The position numbers and the translations under genes are program-made. Shown one piece after another: positions 1 to 9,873 of a stretch of DNA of 52,309 nt. The notes below the pieces were generated by a model, which saw only the letters and a list, made by a program, of their open reading frames with translations, was not told the DNA's origin and searched no databases. The stretch comes from Mucilaginibacter sp. (GTDB lineage Bacteria; Bacteroidota; Bacteroidia; Sphingobacteriales; Sphingobacteriaceae): contig JAQBNZ010000121.1 in assembly GCA_028288285.1 (NCBI GenBank), positions 1-52,309 on the forward strand. Direction: 5' to 3'. The number at the start of each line of letters is the position of its first letter. The stretch's first letter is position 1.

Positions 1-68
1 AAACCATGACGATTTTTTGACTTAAACCGGTGCAACAGAAAATCCTTCGCAAACGTTACATTAATCAT
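1..68 (-). CDS. N-terminus of probable class I SAM-dependent methyltransferase (cut by window edge)
   Basis: An ATG at 66-68 on the minus strand opens 22 codons that stay open to the window edge. The peptide ends in FKSKNRHG. A short basic-aromatic N-terminus reaching K-N-R-H-G is characteristic of a Bacteroidota SAM-dependent methyltransferase family whose next residues are usually a hydrophobic residue and HSPF. This rests on a very short peptide recalled from family knowledge, and no catalytic motif is visible. It is divergent from the gene starting at 114. Confidence 0.45.
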   Translation of the reverse strand, partial: MINVTFAKDFLLHRFKSKNRHG

Positions 69-113
69 GGTTGTAAAATTATATAAACGTTTAGTATTTT
101 AGCGGATAGAGAT

Positions 114-971
114 ATGATAAATCCTACGGAAGTAAATTCCTTAATAAAATTACTTGATGATCCGGATGGTGAGATATATGATCACGTCCACCAAAAACTA
201 CTTTCTTACGGTGTTGAGGTTATACAATACCTGGAAACGGCCTTTGAACAAGCCTTTGATAGTATACAGCAGGAGCGGATTGCCAACCTCGTTCACGAGA
301 TCCAATACGGCACAATAAAGAACGATCTACAATTGTGGTACCAGGGAGGCTCATTTGACCTATTACAGGGAATATTGATAATCAATCGTTACCAATATCC
401 AGACCTTGACGAGCAGAAGGTAATAAACCAGGTGGAGGCGATAAAGAGAGATATATGGCTGCAAATGATGAACGAGGCCAGTCCGGTTGAGCAGATTAAG
501 CTTATGAACCATGTTTTTTACAGCATACATGGTTTTAGAGGCAACACTACCAATCACCGCGACCCGCAGAACAGTTACATAAGCCAGGTACTTGAAACTA
601 AAAGAGGCAACCAAATTTCATTGGCAATTATCTATTCCATCATTGCCCAAAAACTTGATATCCCGGTTTATGGCGTAAACCTGCCGCAGCATTTTATTTT
701 GGCATACCTTGATGAGAGCCGTGAATCGGAATTTGAGGGTGGCATTTTATTTTATATAAACGCATTTAATAAAGGTTTCATTTTTGGCCGCAGGGATGTA
801 GATATGTTCCTGAAACAACTGGAGCTTAAGTTTGATAAACAGTTTTATGAACCTTGCTCAAATGCCGATATTATTAAACGCGTATTACGCAACCTAATTA
901 GTGCGTATGAGCATTTAGGATCATCTGAAAAGGTAGATGAGTTAAATGAGCTGCTGGAAATATTAGGATAA
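114..971 (+). CDS. SirB1-like transglutaminase-fold protein
   Basis: This 285-residue protein has no signal peptide, so it should be cytoplasmic. The central region from about residue 140 to 225 (FYSIHGFRGN, then KRGNQISLAIIYSIIAQKLD, then PQHFILAY) matches the Transglut_core2 / SirB1 family. The family is structurally related to papain-like transglutaminases, but Ser/Ala replaces the nucleophilic Cys in the helix (SLAIIYSII), so catalysis is doubtful. The C-terminus (residues 250-285) looks like a TPR-like helical pair, which is common in this family. The biochemical role is not established. It stands alone, divergent from the left-edge gene and convergent with the esterase. Confidence 0.75.
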   Translation: MINPTEVNSLIKLLDDPDGEIYDHVHQKLLSYGVEVIQYLETAFEQAFDSIQQERIANLVHEIQYGTIKNDLQLWYQGGSFDLLQGILIINRYQYPDLDEQKVINQVEAIKRDIWLQMMNEASPVEQIKLMNHVFYSIHGFRGNTTNHRDPQNSYISQVLETKRGNQISLAIIYSIIAQKLDIPVYGVNLPQHFILAYLDESRESEFEGGILFYINAFNKGFIFGRRDVDMFLKQLELKFDKQFYEPCSNADIIKRVLRNLISAYEHLGSSEKVDELNELLEILG

Positions 972-1002
972 GCCTCTGGCCAGAAGGGGATTGAAAATTG
1001 TT

Positions 1003-1926
1003 TTAAATTTTACTATTTGTTAGCCAACCATTCGCGTCCATCCAGTCTGTAAGCCAGGTAAACCAAAGAGCTTTACTGGTTGAATTCTTTAATCCAAAAC
1101 CATGTCCGCCAGCCTGGAACAAATGCATTTCCACTTTTACTTTTGAGTTTAATAGGGACTGGTACATCTGCAGGCTGTTTTCTACCGGTACAACCTTATC
1201 ATCCTCAGCATGGACCAGGAAAGTAGGCGGGGCATTTGAAGTAACCTGTTTCTCGTTTGAGTACAGATCTATCATCTGTTGCGATGCATTTTTGCCTATC
1301 AAGGCATCTCTTGAACCTATGTGGGCTTTCTCGCCAAAAGTAATAACGGGGTATATCAGCATCATAAAATCAGGCCGAACGCTGATGTTATCCTTATTAT
1401 CTATTACTATCTTATCAAAATGAGTTCCCGCGGTCGCGGCCAAATGCCCTCCTGCCGAAAAACCTATAATGCCTACCTTATTAGGATTTATGCTCCAGGT
1501 AGCTGCACCTTGCCTAACCATTTGTATGGCCCGTTGCGCATCCTGCAACGGGCCAATAGTTTTATCAACCATTATCTGGTCGCTGGGTAAGCGATATTTT
1601 AAAACAAAGGCAGTAACTCCTATTTTATTAAACTCCTTAGCAATAGCTATGCCCTCGTGGCCCATTGCCAGGTTAGTATAACCCCCACCGGGGCAAACTA
1701 CTACAGCTGTGCCATTGGCTATACTTTTTTCGGGCAAATAAGGAATAAGCATTGGGTTGCTTACCTTACTTGCATTATCATTCCCATTCTTTTCTATGTA
1801 ATCGGCAGGTGTTGGCTTTGAATTAGGCACACCATTAGGGTATAAAGGTATTGGGCTTTGAGCCTGACTCAAAACCACTTGCGATAAAAAGATCATCATA
1901 AATAACGATAGTAACCTGGTATGCAT
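1003..1926 (-). CDS. Secreted alpha/beta-hydrolase, acetyl-xylan-esterase/BD-FAE-like
   Basis: This 307-residue protein starts with a signal peptide (hydrophobic residues 4-20, likely cleavage after AQS near residue 23). It carries the full alpha/beta-hydrolase set: an oxyanion-hole region CPGGGY (79-83), the nucleophile motif GFSAGG (Ser157), an acid in HAEDDKVVP (Asp242 or Asp243) and the catalytic His in GGHGFG (His275). This layout fits the bacterial esterase/lipase group that includes acetyl-xylan esterases and feruloyl esterases. Location is probably periplasmic or extracellular. The substrate cannot be read from the sequence. It lies 11 nt downstream of prfB on the same strand and may be cotranscribed with it. 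Confidence 0.8.
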   Translation of the reverse strand: MHTRLLSLFMMIFLSQVVLSQAQSPIPLYPNGVPNSKPTPADYIEKNGNDNASKVSNPMLIPYLPEKSIANGTAVVVCPGGGYTNLAMGHEGIAIAKEFNKIGVTAFVLKYRLPSDQIMVDKTIGPLQDAQRAIQMVRQGAATWSINPNKVGIIGFSAGGHLAATAGTHFDKIVIDNKDNISVRPDFMMLIYPVITFGEKAHIGSRDALIGKNASQQMIDLYSNEKQVTSNAPPTFLVHAEDDKVVPVENSLQMYQSLLNSKVKVEMHLFQAGGHGFGLKNSTSKALWFTWLTDWMDANGWLTNSKI

Positions 1927-1937
1927 AATTATAGATT

Positions 1938-3030
1938 TTAGTTTTTCGGTCCGCCGAATTCCATTAGGTACGATTTTAAAAACTCATTCAAATCGCCGTC
2001 AAGTACAGCGGCCGCGTTAGAGGTTTCATGATCTGTACGCAGGTCTTTCACCAGCTTGTACGGGTGCAAAACATAGTTACGGATCTGCGAGCCCCACTCA
2101 ATCTTTTTCTTATTGCCTTCTACCGCGCTTGACGCCTCGGCACGTTTGCGCATTTCGGCTTCATATAATTGCGATTTAAGTAAACGGATGGCGTTCTCTT
2201 TATTTTGTAATTGCGAGCGCGACTCCTGGTTTTTGATAATAATACCTGATGGTTTGTGGTATAAACGTACCGCGGTTTCTACCTTGTTCACATTCTGCCC
2301 GCCTGCACCACCTGCACGGAAAGTTTCAAACTCTATATCAGCATCTTTAACCTCAATATCAATGGTATCATCAACAAGCGGATAAACATATACCGAAGCG
2401 AATGAAGTATGTCGTTTGGCATTAGAGTCAAACGGTGATATACGCACCAGGCGATGCACACCATTCTCACCTTTTAAATAGCCGTAAGCAAATTCGCCTT
2501 CTATTTGCAATGTAACCGTTTTAACCCCGGCCACATCACCTTCCTGATAATCCTGCTCCGTTACTTTGTGCCCGTTCTTTTCGGCCCACATAATATACAT
2601 ACGCATTAGCATACCTGCCCAGTCGCAGCTTTCGGTACCACCGGCTCCCGCAGTTATCTGCAATACCGCGTTAAACTGGTCTTCGTCGGCGCTGAGCATG
2701 TTTTTAAATTCAAGCTCTTCAACCGCGGTTACAGCTCCATTATACTGCTCAAGCATTTCTGCCTCAGTAGCATCGCCACTTTGAAAAAATTCGAACAATA
2801 CATTTGTATCGTCAACTATCGAAACCACCTTTTGGAAGGCATCAGTCCATACTTTTTTTGTTTTGATGGAAGCAAGTACCTTTTCGGCCTCTTTAGGATG
2901 ATCCCAAAAATTGGGGCCAATGGTTATTTCCTGCTCTTTTTGCATCGCATCGAGTTTGTTATCGATGTCAAAGATGCCTCCTCAGGGAAGTTGTTCTATC
3001 CCTTAAATCCTGAATATTTTCTTTAGTCAT
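1938..3030 (-). CDS. prfB: Peptide chain release factor 2, expressed by +1 programmed frameshift
   Basis: RF2 recognises UGA and UAA stop codons and triggers peptide release on the ribosome. The main reading frame alone would start at an internal Met (about 335 residues), but the natural start is the ATG at 3028-3030. Twenty codons lead to CTT, then an in-frame TGA, then C. Slipping +1 at CTT joins the frames and gives 363 residues, close to the 365 of E. coli RF2. In joined numbering the stop-codon tripeptide SPF is at 198-200 and the peptidyl-transferase motif GGQ at 243-245. A perfect -7 box (TATATTTG) ends 4 nt before the ATG. It must be annotated as a joined CDS, not a pseudogene. Confidence 0.96.
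2967..2982 (-). promoter_or_regulatory. prfB: prfB programmed +1 frameshift site
   Basis: Read on the minus strand, the element is AGGAGG, CAT, CTT, TGA, C. It has an internal Shine-Dalgarno-like hexamer (2977-2982), a 3-nt spacer, the slippery CTT codon, and a UGA stop followed by C, which is a poor termination context. This matches the autoregulatory element known from E. coli prfB. When RF2 is scarce the ribosome pauses at UGA and slips to GAC. The AGGAGG is notable because most genes in this window have no Shine-Dalgarno sequence. Confidence 0.95.
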
Positions 3031-3034
3031 GTGG

Positions 3035-3042
3035 CAAATATA
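3035..3042 (-). promoter_or_regulatory. prfB promoter -7 box TATATTTG
   Basis: The box is a perfect match to the Bacteroidota -7 consensus TANNTTTG, with a TTTG 16 nt upstream that can serve as the -33 element. Only 4 nt separate it from the prfB ATG, so transcription should start at or next to the start codon. Confidence 0.6.
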
Positions 3043-3060
3043 TAAAAATGCAAACAGGCA

Positions 3061-3097
3061 AATAAAAAGGCCTGCAATTGTTTACAACGGCAGGCCT
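3061..3097 (-). terminator. Rho-independent terminator after the DUF937-like gene
   Basis: The arms AGGCCTGC (3068-3075) and GCAGGCCT (3090-3097) form a perfect 8-bp GC-rich stem. On the minus strand the stem is followed by TTTTTATT. It sits directly after the stop of the gene ending at 3118. Confidence 0.75.
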
Positions 3098-3117
3098 AAT
3101 TTAGTATATAGTTTTGT

Positions 3118-3555
3118 TTAAGCTATTTTTAATTGATTTATATGCACACCCATATCGGCAACATTGCCATTTAGTTTTGATAACATGGCACTTAATGCAA
3201 ATTCTTTGTTTTCCGCTCCTTTTGATTGTTCTATAAGCTCCTGCATTACCGGCGGGATAAGCAAGTTAGCGGTTTCCTGTGCTTCTTTAGGGCCAATATT
3301 GTAATAATTGTTCAGCTTATTGGCAAACTTATTTACCACGCTTGTAATAAGCGGGTTATTGTAGCTACCCGTAAACTGAAAATATTTTACTAAATCTTTT
3401 AATTTACCGCTTTCTACCTGGTTTTTTAACACTTCAATTATTGAACTTGAGGCATCATTCAAAACAGCTTCGCGGTGTTTTTCAGGAATTACCGGGTTGT
3501 TTATAACAGCCGCTTCGGCGTTATTTTTCACAAGCAAAAAAAGTTTCTCAAACAT
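3118..3555 (-). CDS. DUF937-like small helical protein, function unknown
   Basis: The protein is 145 residues from the chosen start (MFEKLF). An in-frame start 21 nt further upstream exists, but MFEKLF-x-LVKNNAEAAV matches how Bacteroidota DUF937-like proteins begin. It is predicted soluble and all-helical, with no signal peptide and no catalytic motif. Repeated short helical stretches ending in NLLIPPVMQELIEQ resemble YidB/DUF937 proteins. The function of the family is not known. It has its own terminator and faces away from pgi across a 249-bp AT-rich spacer. Confidence 0.7.
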   Translation of the reverse strand: MFEKLFLLVKNNAEAAVINNPVIPEKHREAVLNDASSSIIEVLKNQVESGKLKDLVKYFQFTGSYNNPLITSVVNKFANKLNNYYNIGPKEAQETANLLIPPVMQELIEQSKGAENKEFALSAMLSKLNGNVADMGVHINQLKIA

Positions 3556-3774
3556 AAATGTATGTATTAATGGCAATTACGAAATCGATAAAAATAGGGG
3601 GTTTATTTATTAGGTGAACAAATATAATAATTAAATGTTTTTATACTGCAAAAAAAAGAACAAATTTATTACTAATATGACAATATAATTAGTGTATCCC
3701 AAACACTATGTAACAGTGTAAAAACAACACTATTAGGTCATAAATTTTATATTTAATTCACACCTAAAAATTAA

Positions 3775-5451
<1,677 letters not shown>

Positions 5452-5492
5452 TTTTAGCTAACCATAAAGAGAGTATAGCAATTGCAAATCTT

Positions 5493-5912
5493 ATGTATAG
5501 ATCACTTTTAATGCTTATTAGCATTCTTTTTACATGCAACTGCTATTCACAGGTTGTCAAAGGTATTATTAAAGTAAAGCACGCCAATAAAATTGAAATT
5601 AAGTTTAAAGGAAGGCCAACTTATATTTATAAAGCCACAAAACAGGATGCACTTTATTTAAAGGATTTGATTTTAAAAGCAGAAAATAAAATTAATTTAA
5701 AATGCGACTCAACAGGGGAAATAGTTTATTTTAAAAATGAAGCCCCAATTCTTAAAGTTTATTTTTCAACATTACAAACAGGCAGTAAATACAAAGACGG
5801 CGCAGTTGTTTTTAAGCTCAATGGCGAAATAAAAATTGCTCTATTAAACTATGGAAGTTTTATGCTTATAAATGAGTTGTTTTATAACTTGCAAAAAGGC
5901 AGACAAATGTAA
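5493..5912 (+). CDS. Secreted small protein of unknown function
   Basis: This 139-residue protein has an N-terminal signal peptide (residues 1-19, cleavage likely after CYS before QVVKG). The mature part is Lys-rich and beta-strand-like, with one Cys, and no family is recognised. Base composition is clearly more AT-rich than pgi and the other flanking genes, which may mean recent acquisition or weak selection. It lies 41 nt after pgi and could be read through from it, though a functional link is not implied. Confidence 0.6.
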   Translation: MYRSLLMLISILFTCNCYSQVVKGIIKVKHANKIEIKFKGRPTYIYKATKQDALYLKDLILKAENKINLKCDSTGEIVYFKNEAPILKVYFSTLQTGSKYKDGAVVFKLNGEIKIALLNYGSFMLINELFYNLQKGRQM

Positions 5913-5944
5913 CAGCAAAGATTTATCTTGCCTTCATACTTATT

Positions 5945-6520
5945 CTACTTTATCTTATAACACATCAACACCACTCCTGTATCAAACACCTTTGTTTTAT
6001 ACGGATAGATATTTACTATTCGGTGCAAATTTTTGAATAACGCCCTGCCCCGCTCAATTACCACCGGGTGTATCCATATATGATATTCATCCACTAAATT
6101 GTGCCGGATGAGGGCGGCGGTCAGTTTGCCGCTGCCATAAACAATAATGTCTTTGCCGGGTTGCTGTTTAAGCTCATTAATTTCAAGTGTGATGCTCCTG
6201 TTTGCCAGCCGGGAGTTGCTCCAATTACTCACTGTTGTAAGTGTTTTTGAGAATACCACCTTTTCATAACTATTCATCATGTCAGCAAAAGCCACATCTT
6301 CACGGGCGGCATAGGAGCTTGCCTGTTGTGCCGGCCAGTACCCCGCCATGGCATTATAGGTAATACGGCCGAGCAATATAGTATCAGCATTGCTCAATTG
6401 TTCTGAAGCAACTCTGCTCATTTCCTCGTTCCAATAGGGCACATGCCAGTCCAGGTTGCCATTTGGGCCAGCCATAAAACCATTTAGCGTTACATTTATT
6501 GATACAATTAGCTTTCGCAT
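5945..6520 (-). CDS. Dihydrofolate-reductase-family (RibD C-terminal-like) protein
   Basis: The 191-residue protein has the N-terminal signature RKLIVSINVTLNGFMAGPNGNLDW, typical of the stand-alone RibD_C/DHFR-like family. Later motifs LGRITYNAMAGYWP and DIIVYGSGKLTAALIRHNLVDEYHIWIHPVV include the G-S/G-G nucleotide-binding turn. The family folds like dihydrofolate reductase and probably reduces a small molecule with NAD(P)H. True folate or riboflavin activity is not implied. It lies 9 nt after a paralogue on the same strand, so the pair probably forms an operon. Confidence 0.82.
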   Translation of the reverse strand: MRKLIVSINVTLNGFMAGPNGNLDWHVPYWNEEMSRVASEQLSNADTILLGRITYNAMAGYWPAQQASSYAAREDVAFADMMNSYEKVVFSKTLTTVSNWSNSRLANRSITLEINELKQQPGKDIIVYGSGKLTAALIRHNLVDEYHIWIHPVVIERGRALFKNLHRIVNIYPYKTKVFDTGVVLMCYKIK

Positions 6521-6529
6521 TGCAACCGT

Positions 6530-7096
6530 TTATTCAGCCGCAGGTTTATAACAAAGCACAGTTATCCCACACTCAAATGCGGCAGCCTTTACCAGCTTAA
6601 GGTTCAGCTTACTATCCAGGTCCTGGTATATGGGCTTACCTTTGCCAATAGCAACCGGGTTTACAAAAAGGTGGTATTCATCAATAAGATTATTTTTTAT
6701 TAATGATGATACAAAGCGGGCGCCGCCATAAGCCACAATGTCTTCCCCTTGCTTATTTTTCAATTTATTAATCTCTTCGGTAAGGTCGCCGATTGCCAGG
6801 TCGGTATTTTCCCAGGGGTTATCTTTCATTGTTTTGGAGAAAACAATTTTTGGTGTATCTACCATTTTGTGGGTAAAAGAATCGGCGTCTTTCTCTGCGG
6901 CGCGTTCTTTCCAAACGGGGATAAAGCCCTCTGCCAGTACACGGCCAAGTATAATGCAATCTATAGGTTTTGTCAGTTCTTGTACGTATTCATTTAATTT
7001 GTCGTCCCAGTTCCAGGTCATCCAATCCATTTCATTATTGGGACCGGCTATAAAACCATCAAGGCTAACCTGCACCTGTAATTTTAGTTTCCTCAT
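6530..7096 (-). CDS. Dihydrofolate-reductase-family protein, paralogue of the next gene
   Basis: The protein is 188 residues from the start chosen at 7096 (MRKLKLQVQVSLDGF). The longer open frame would add about 83 residues of non-homologous sequence running into the divergent promoter region. The signatures SLDGFIAGPNNEMDW, LGRVLAEGF, AYGGARFVSSLIKNNLIDEYHL and VNPVAIGKGKPIY are those of the RibD_C/DHFR-like family. A perfect TANNTTTG box lies 35 nt upstream. It is divergent from the GlxA-type regulator, a common arrangement in which the regulator controls the reductases. That link is inference. Confidence 0.83.
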   Translation of the reverse strand: MRKLKLQVQVSLDGFIAGPNNEMDWMTWNWDDKLNEYVQELTKPIDCIILGRVLAEGFIPVWKERAAEKDADSFTHKMVDTPKIVFSKTMKDNPWENTDLAIGDLTEEINKLKNKQGEDIVAYGGARFVSSLIKNNLIDEYHLFVNPVAIGKGKPIYQDLDSKLNLKLVKAAAFECGITVLCYKPAAE

Positions 7097-7131
7097 ATAT
7101 TTACGTTTATATTTAGTTCTTACTCCTGATA

Positions 7132-7139
7132 CAAATGTA
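7132..7139 (-). promoter_or_regulatory. -7 box TACATTTG for the reductase pair
   Basis: The box is a perfect TANNTTTG match on the minus strand, 35 nt upstream of the start at 7096. It supports that start over the longer frame. Confidence 0.5.
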
Positions 7140-7238
7140 TGGCAAGCCCACAAATCACATACGGTGTAAAAAGGACTTATTAGGGGTTGTTTACGACTTT
7201 TTTGTTGTTTAAATTTACTCACCAATTGAACACCTGAT

Positions 7239-8210
7239 ATGAAACACGTATCCATCCTTATCACCAACGACGCTGTTTTGGCCAGCATTGCCGATCCGCG
7301 TATTATATTCACAGGGATAAATGAATTTTTAGAGGCCGCAGGCAAACCCCCGCTATTTAAGGTGCAGTTGCTTGGCCTGTCTAAAGACGTTAAACTACAC
7401 AGCGGTTTATTTTCTGTTCATACCGATGAATTGATCAGCAATGTATCAAAAACCGACCTGATCATTATCCCGGCAATGAGCGGCGATATGAGGGCTGCCA
7501 TAAAGAAGAATGAGGAATTTATTCCGTGGATAGTTAAACAATATTATCAGGGTGCCGAAGTGACCAGTCTTTGCGTTGGGGCGTTCTTACTGGCGGCTAC
7601 AGGTTTATTAAAGGGCAAAGAGTGTTCAACACACTGGCTCTTTGCCAAACAATTTCGCGAGATGTTCCCCGAAGTTACTTTAGTTGATGACCGCATAGTA
7701 ACTGAGCAGCAGGGCTTATACTCGAGCGGTGGTGCAACATCATACTGGAACCTGCTTTTGTATCTGGTTGAAAAATATGCCGGCAGAGAAATGGCTATCA
7801 TAGCCTCAAAAGTTTACGCGCTGGAGATTGATCGTAAGAGCCAATCGCCGTTTATAATGTTTAACGGGCAAAAAACCCACGAGGACGAACCGATAAAGAA
7901 AGCACAGGAATTTATTGAAGCCAATATAGCTGAAAGAATATCAGTAGAAGACCTGGCCATGAAATATGCCATTGGTAAACGCCATTTTGAACGCCGCTTT
8001 AAAAAGGCCACTAATAATACGCCTGTAGAGTATATACAACGAGTAAAGATAGAAGCTGCCAAAAAGCAACTTGAAAGCGGCCGTAAAAATGTAAATGAGG
8101 TAATGTATAATGTTGGCTATACAGATACCAAAGCTTTCCGCACTATATTTAAAAAGATAACCGGGCTATCGCCGGTAGAGTATAGGAATAAATATAATAA
8201 AGCTGCGTAG
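7239..8210 (+). CDS. GlxA-family transcriptional regulator (DJ-1/PfpI + AraC HTH)
   Basis: The protein is 323 residues. Residues 1-190 form a DJ-1/PfpI-like domain with the nucleophile-elbow segment SLCVGAFLLAATGLL. This is a sensor or degenerate amidase domain in GlxA-type regulators. Residues about 220-320 form a two-HTH AraC/XylS DNA-binding domain (ISVEDLAMKYAIGKRHFERR, then NEVMYNVGYTDTKAFRTIFK and the family ending GLSPVEYRNKY). It is cytoplasmic. It diverges from the two DHFR-like reductases, so it may regulate them. The inducer is unknown. Confidence 0.9.
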   Translation: MKHVSILITNDAVLASIADPRIIFTGINEFLEAAGKPPLFKVQLLGLSKDVKLHSGLFSVHTDELISNVSKTDLIIIPAMSGDMRAAIKKNEEFIPWIVKQYYQGAEVTSLCVGAFLLAATGLLKGKECSTHWLFAKQFREMFPEVTLVDDRIVTEQQGLYSSGGATSYWNLLLYLVEKYAGREMAIIASKVYALEIDRKSQSPFIMFNGQKTHEDEPIKKAQEFIEANIAERISVEDLAMKYAIGKRHFERRFKKATNNTPVEYIQRVKIEAAKKQLESGRKNVNEVMYNVGYTDTKAFRTIFKKITGLSPVEYRNKYNKAA

Positions 8211-8260
8211 TGTTCCGTTCCGCTAAAAGCGGAACAAAGCGGAACACTACCGGAACACTT
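8209..8260. repeat. Nested GGAAC palindrome (REP-like hairpin)
   Basis: The arms GTTCCGCT (8217-8224) and AGCGGAAC (8228-8235) pair around an AAA loop. An outer AGTGTTCCG (8209-8217) can pair with either of two downstream CGGAACACT copies. It starts inside the stop codon of the GlxA-type gene, so it may act as its transcript end. The TGTTCC/GGAACA arms recall the palindromes of the array at 11.9-12.5 kb. Confidence 0.6.
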
Positions 8261-8266
8261 AGTTAT

Positions 8267-8415
8267 GTCAATTGCGAGGAGCGTAGTGACGCGGCAATCC
8301 CGCCGTATGCAAATCGGTCATGCATTGGCTACGAGATTATTAATGATTTTTATTTTTCTTAATGGAATTAATGAGCTCCCTACGGTCGGTTGTCCGCGCT
8401 ATCGCTCGCAATGAC
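8267..8415. repeat. Intergenic inverted repeat, ATTGCGAGG...CTCGCAATGAC type
   Basis: GTCAATTGCGAGGAGCG at the left end and CTCGCAATGAC at the right end form imperfect inverted ends about 150 bp apart. A related sequence, read in the other orientation, occurs at 19883-19909. This looks like a dispersed non-coding element. No open frame of note lies between the ends. Confidence 0.6.
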
Positions 8416-8430
8416 CTTTTGAACTGCTCC

Positions 8431-9501
8431 CTACTTTTTCACAAATTTTACCTGGTACAGCTTTGGCCATTTTTTGCCGGTTACAAATATGCTATTGGTA
8501 GCCTTATCATACGCTATTCCGTTTAGTACGTTGTTGTCATCGTCAAAACCTGCGTAATGAGAGCTTTTTGGATACAGGTTACTCATATCTATCTTTTGCA
8601 AAACAACACCTGTTTTAGGGTCTATTACCAATATATAATCTTTTTGATAAACGTTGGCATATATCTTACCGTCAATATATTCCAGTTCATTCAATGAGTC
8701 AATAGCACCTTTATCATCATATACATCAATATAACCGATTGAACGATAATTGTCCTTGTCTAAAAACCATATACGGTTAGTACTATCATCCATGTATAGC
8801 TTTGTACCATCAAAGCATAGTCCCCATCCTTCTACACCTACATTATTATTAAAAGTACTTAACAGCTCAAAGTTGTTTTTATCATATACATACCCAATTT
8901 TCTCTTTCCAGGTAAGCTGAACAATTTTGTTCCCGATAACTGACAATCCTTCTGAAAATATTTTTGGATCACCGTCTCTTATTTTTAAAATTCTACCTGT
9001 TTGCAAATCTGTTTTACGCAAGCTTGACTTGCCCTCCGGCGAATTGGCCACTCCGCCATCGCTTTCATACATAACTCCATCTATATATTGCAATCCCTCA
9101 GTATAGCTTGCCGTATCATGCGGAAAAGTCTTTACAACCTGGTAGGTTAATTGTTCTGGTGCTTTTGCTGCAAGCAAAACAATATTGGTGGTTACATCCT
9201 GGCTTTTACCTGCCTGGTAAACTCTGCCAGTGATAACCCTTGCGCCTAAAGCAATAGTATCTGTTTTAATTTTTACTGCCGATGAATCTTTTACAGAACC
9301 TACCCGGGTTGAATCAAGCAGGTAAACTATAGAGTCGGCCTTAATATCAGCCGGCAGGGTTACTTTAGCACTAATCACATCACCCGCTTTGTAGGCAGTA
9401 CCTGCATCCGGACTAATTGTAATGCTTCCGGTTTGATCATTATTTTTACAGCTGTATACCAGCAGGGATATCAATGCAAAAAAAGCTATCTTTTTATTCA
9501 T
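8431..9501 (-). CDS. Glutaminyl-peptide cyclotransferase family lipoprotein
   Basis: This 356-residue protein has a lipoprotein signal with the lipobox Cys at residue 18 (LLVYSC). Residues about 20-110 are an extra N-terminal beta-rich domain. Residues about 115-356 carry the five-bladed propeller of the plant/bacterial-type glutaminyl cyclases: FPHDTASYTEGLQY, then YESDGG, WKEKIGYVYD, VEGWGLCFDGTKLYMDDS, LNELEYIDGKIYANVY and LNGIAYD. The family converts N-terminal Gln to pyroglutamate on exported proteins. Location is the cell envelope. It is the third gene of a dnaG-yraN unit, 3 nt after yraN, likely only transcriptional company. Confidence 0.88.
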   Translation of the reverse strand: MNKKIAFFALISLLVYSCKNNDQTGSITISPDAGTAYKAGDVISAKVTLPADIKADSIVYLLDSTRVGSVKDSSAVKIKTDTIALGARVITGRVYQAGKSQDVTTNIVLLAAKAPEQLTYQVVKTFPHDTASYTEGLQYIDGVMYESDGGVANSPEGKSSLRKTDLQTGRILKIRDGDPKIFSEGLSVIGNKIVQLTWKEKIGYVYDKNNFELLSTFNNNVGVEGWGLCFDGTKLYMDDSTNRIWFLDKDNYRSIGYIDVYDDKGAIDSLNELEYIDGKIYANVYQKDYILVIDPKTGVVLQKIDMSNLYPKSSHYAGFDDDNNVLNGIAYDKATNSIFVTGKKWPKLYQVKFVKK

Positions 9502-9504
9502 GTT

Positions 9505-9873
9505 TTAAATAGTTGAAGGCCAAAAGGCATCTTCAATGTGTTTCAGTTTATAGTTATTATTCCGGTCAAAAAGTACGGATATTATATCAAAGCGTACATC
9601 TCCCTGGTGGTTCATTAAATAAATATATTCGTCAGCTGCCTGCACCAGTAGCTTTTGCTTACGAGCATCTACAAAATCTTCCGGCTCGCCAAAGCCGTTG
9701 CCCGTGCGGGTTTTCACCTCTGTAAAAATTATTACCCCCTCTTTATAGGCTACCAAATCAATCTCGGCTTTACCAAAAACCCAGTTCTCGTCCATTATCT
9801 CATACCCGGCTACCTCTAAATGCGCTTTGGCTAATGCTTCGCCTTTGCGGCCCAGGTCGTTATGGGTAGCCAT
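9505..9873 (-). CDS. YraN family (UPF0102) endonuclease-like protein
   Basis: The protein is 122 residues, a normal length for YraN. It shows the PD-(D/E)xK nuclease core: GRKGEALAKAHL, FGKAEIDLVAYKEG and IIFTEVKTRT, with the E-I-D and E-V-K metal-site residues, followed by the family's DFVDARKQKLL. The cellular role is not settled in any species. Its start codon overlaps the dnaG stop (TAATG), which indicates translational coupling. Confidence 0.9.
   Translation of the reverse strand: MATHNDLGRKGEALAKAHLEVAGYEIMDENWVFGKAEIDLVAYKEGVIIFTEVKTRTGNGFGEPEDFVDARKQKLLVQAADEYIYLMNHQGDVRFDIISVLFDRNNNYKLKHIEDAFWPSTI

Noticed and set aside
1938..2945. prfB as a 335-residue gene starting at the internal Met, or as a frameshifted pseudogene
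   Set aside because: The upstream 20 codons plus the CTT-TGA-C site form the known programmed frameshift and restore the normal RF2 length.
3710..3745. Small ACACT...AGTGT hairpin upstream of pgi as an operator or terminator
   Set aside because: Only 5-bp arms in AT-rich DNA; likely by chance.
7097..7345. N-terminal extension of the DHFR-like protein
   Set aside because: Overlaps the promoter region of the divergent regulator, passes over a -7 box and does not resemble the family; start moved to 7096.
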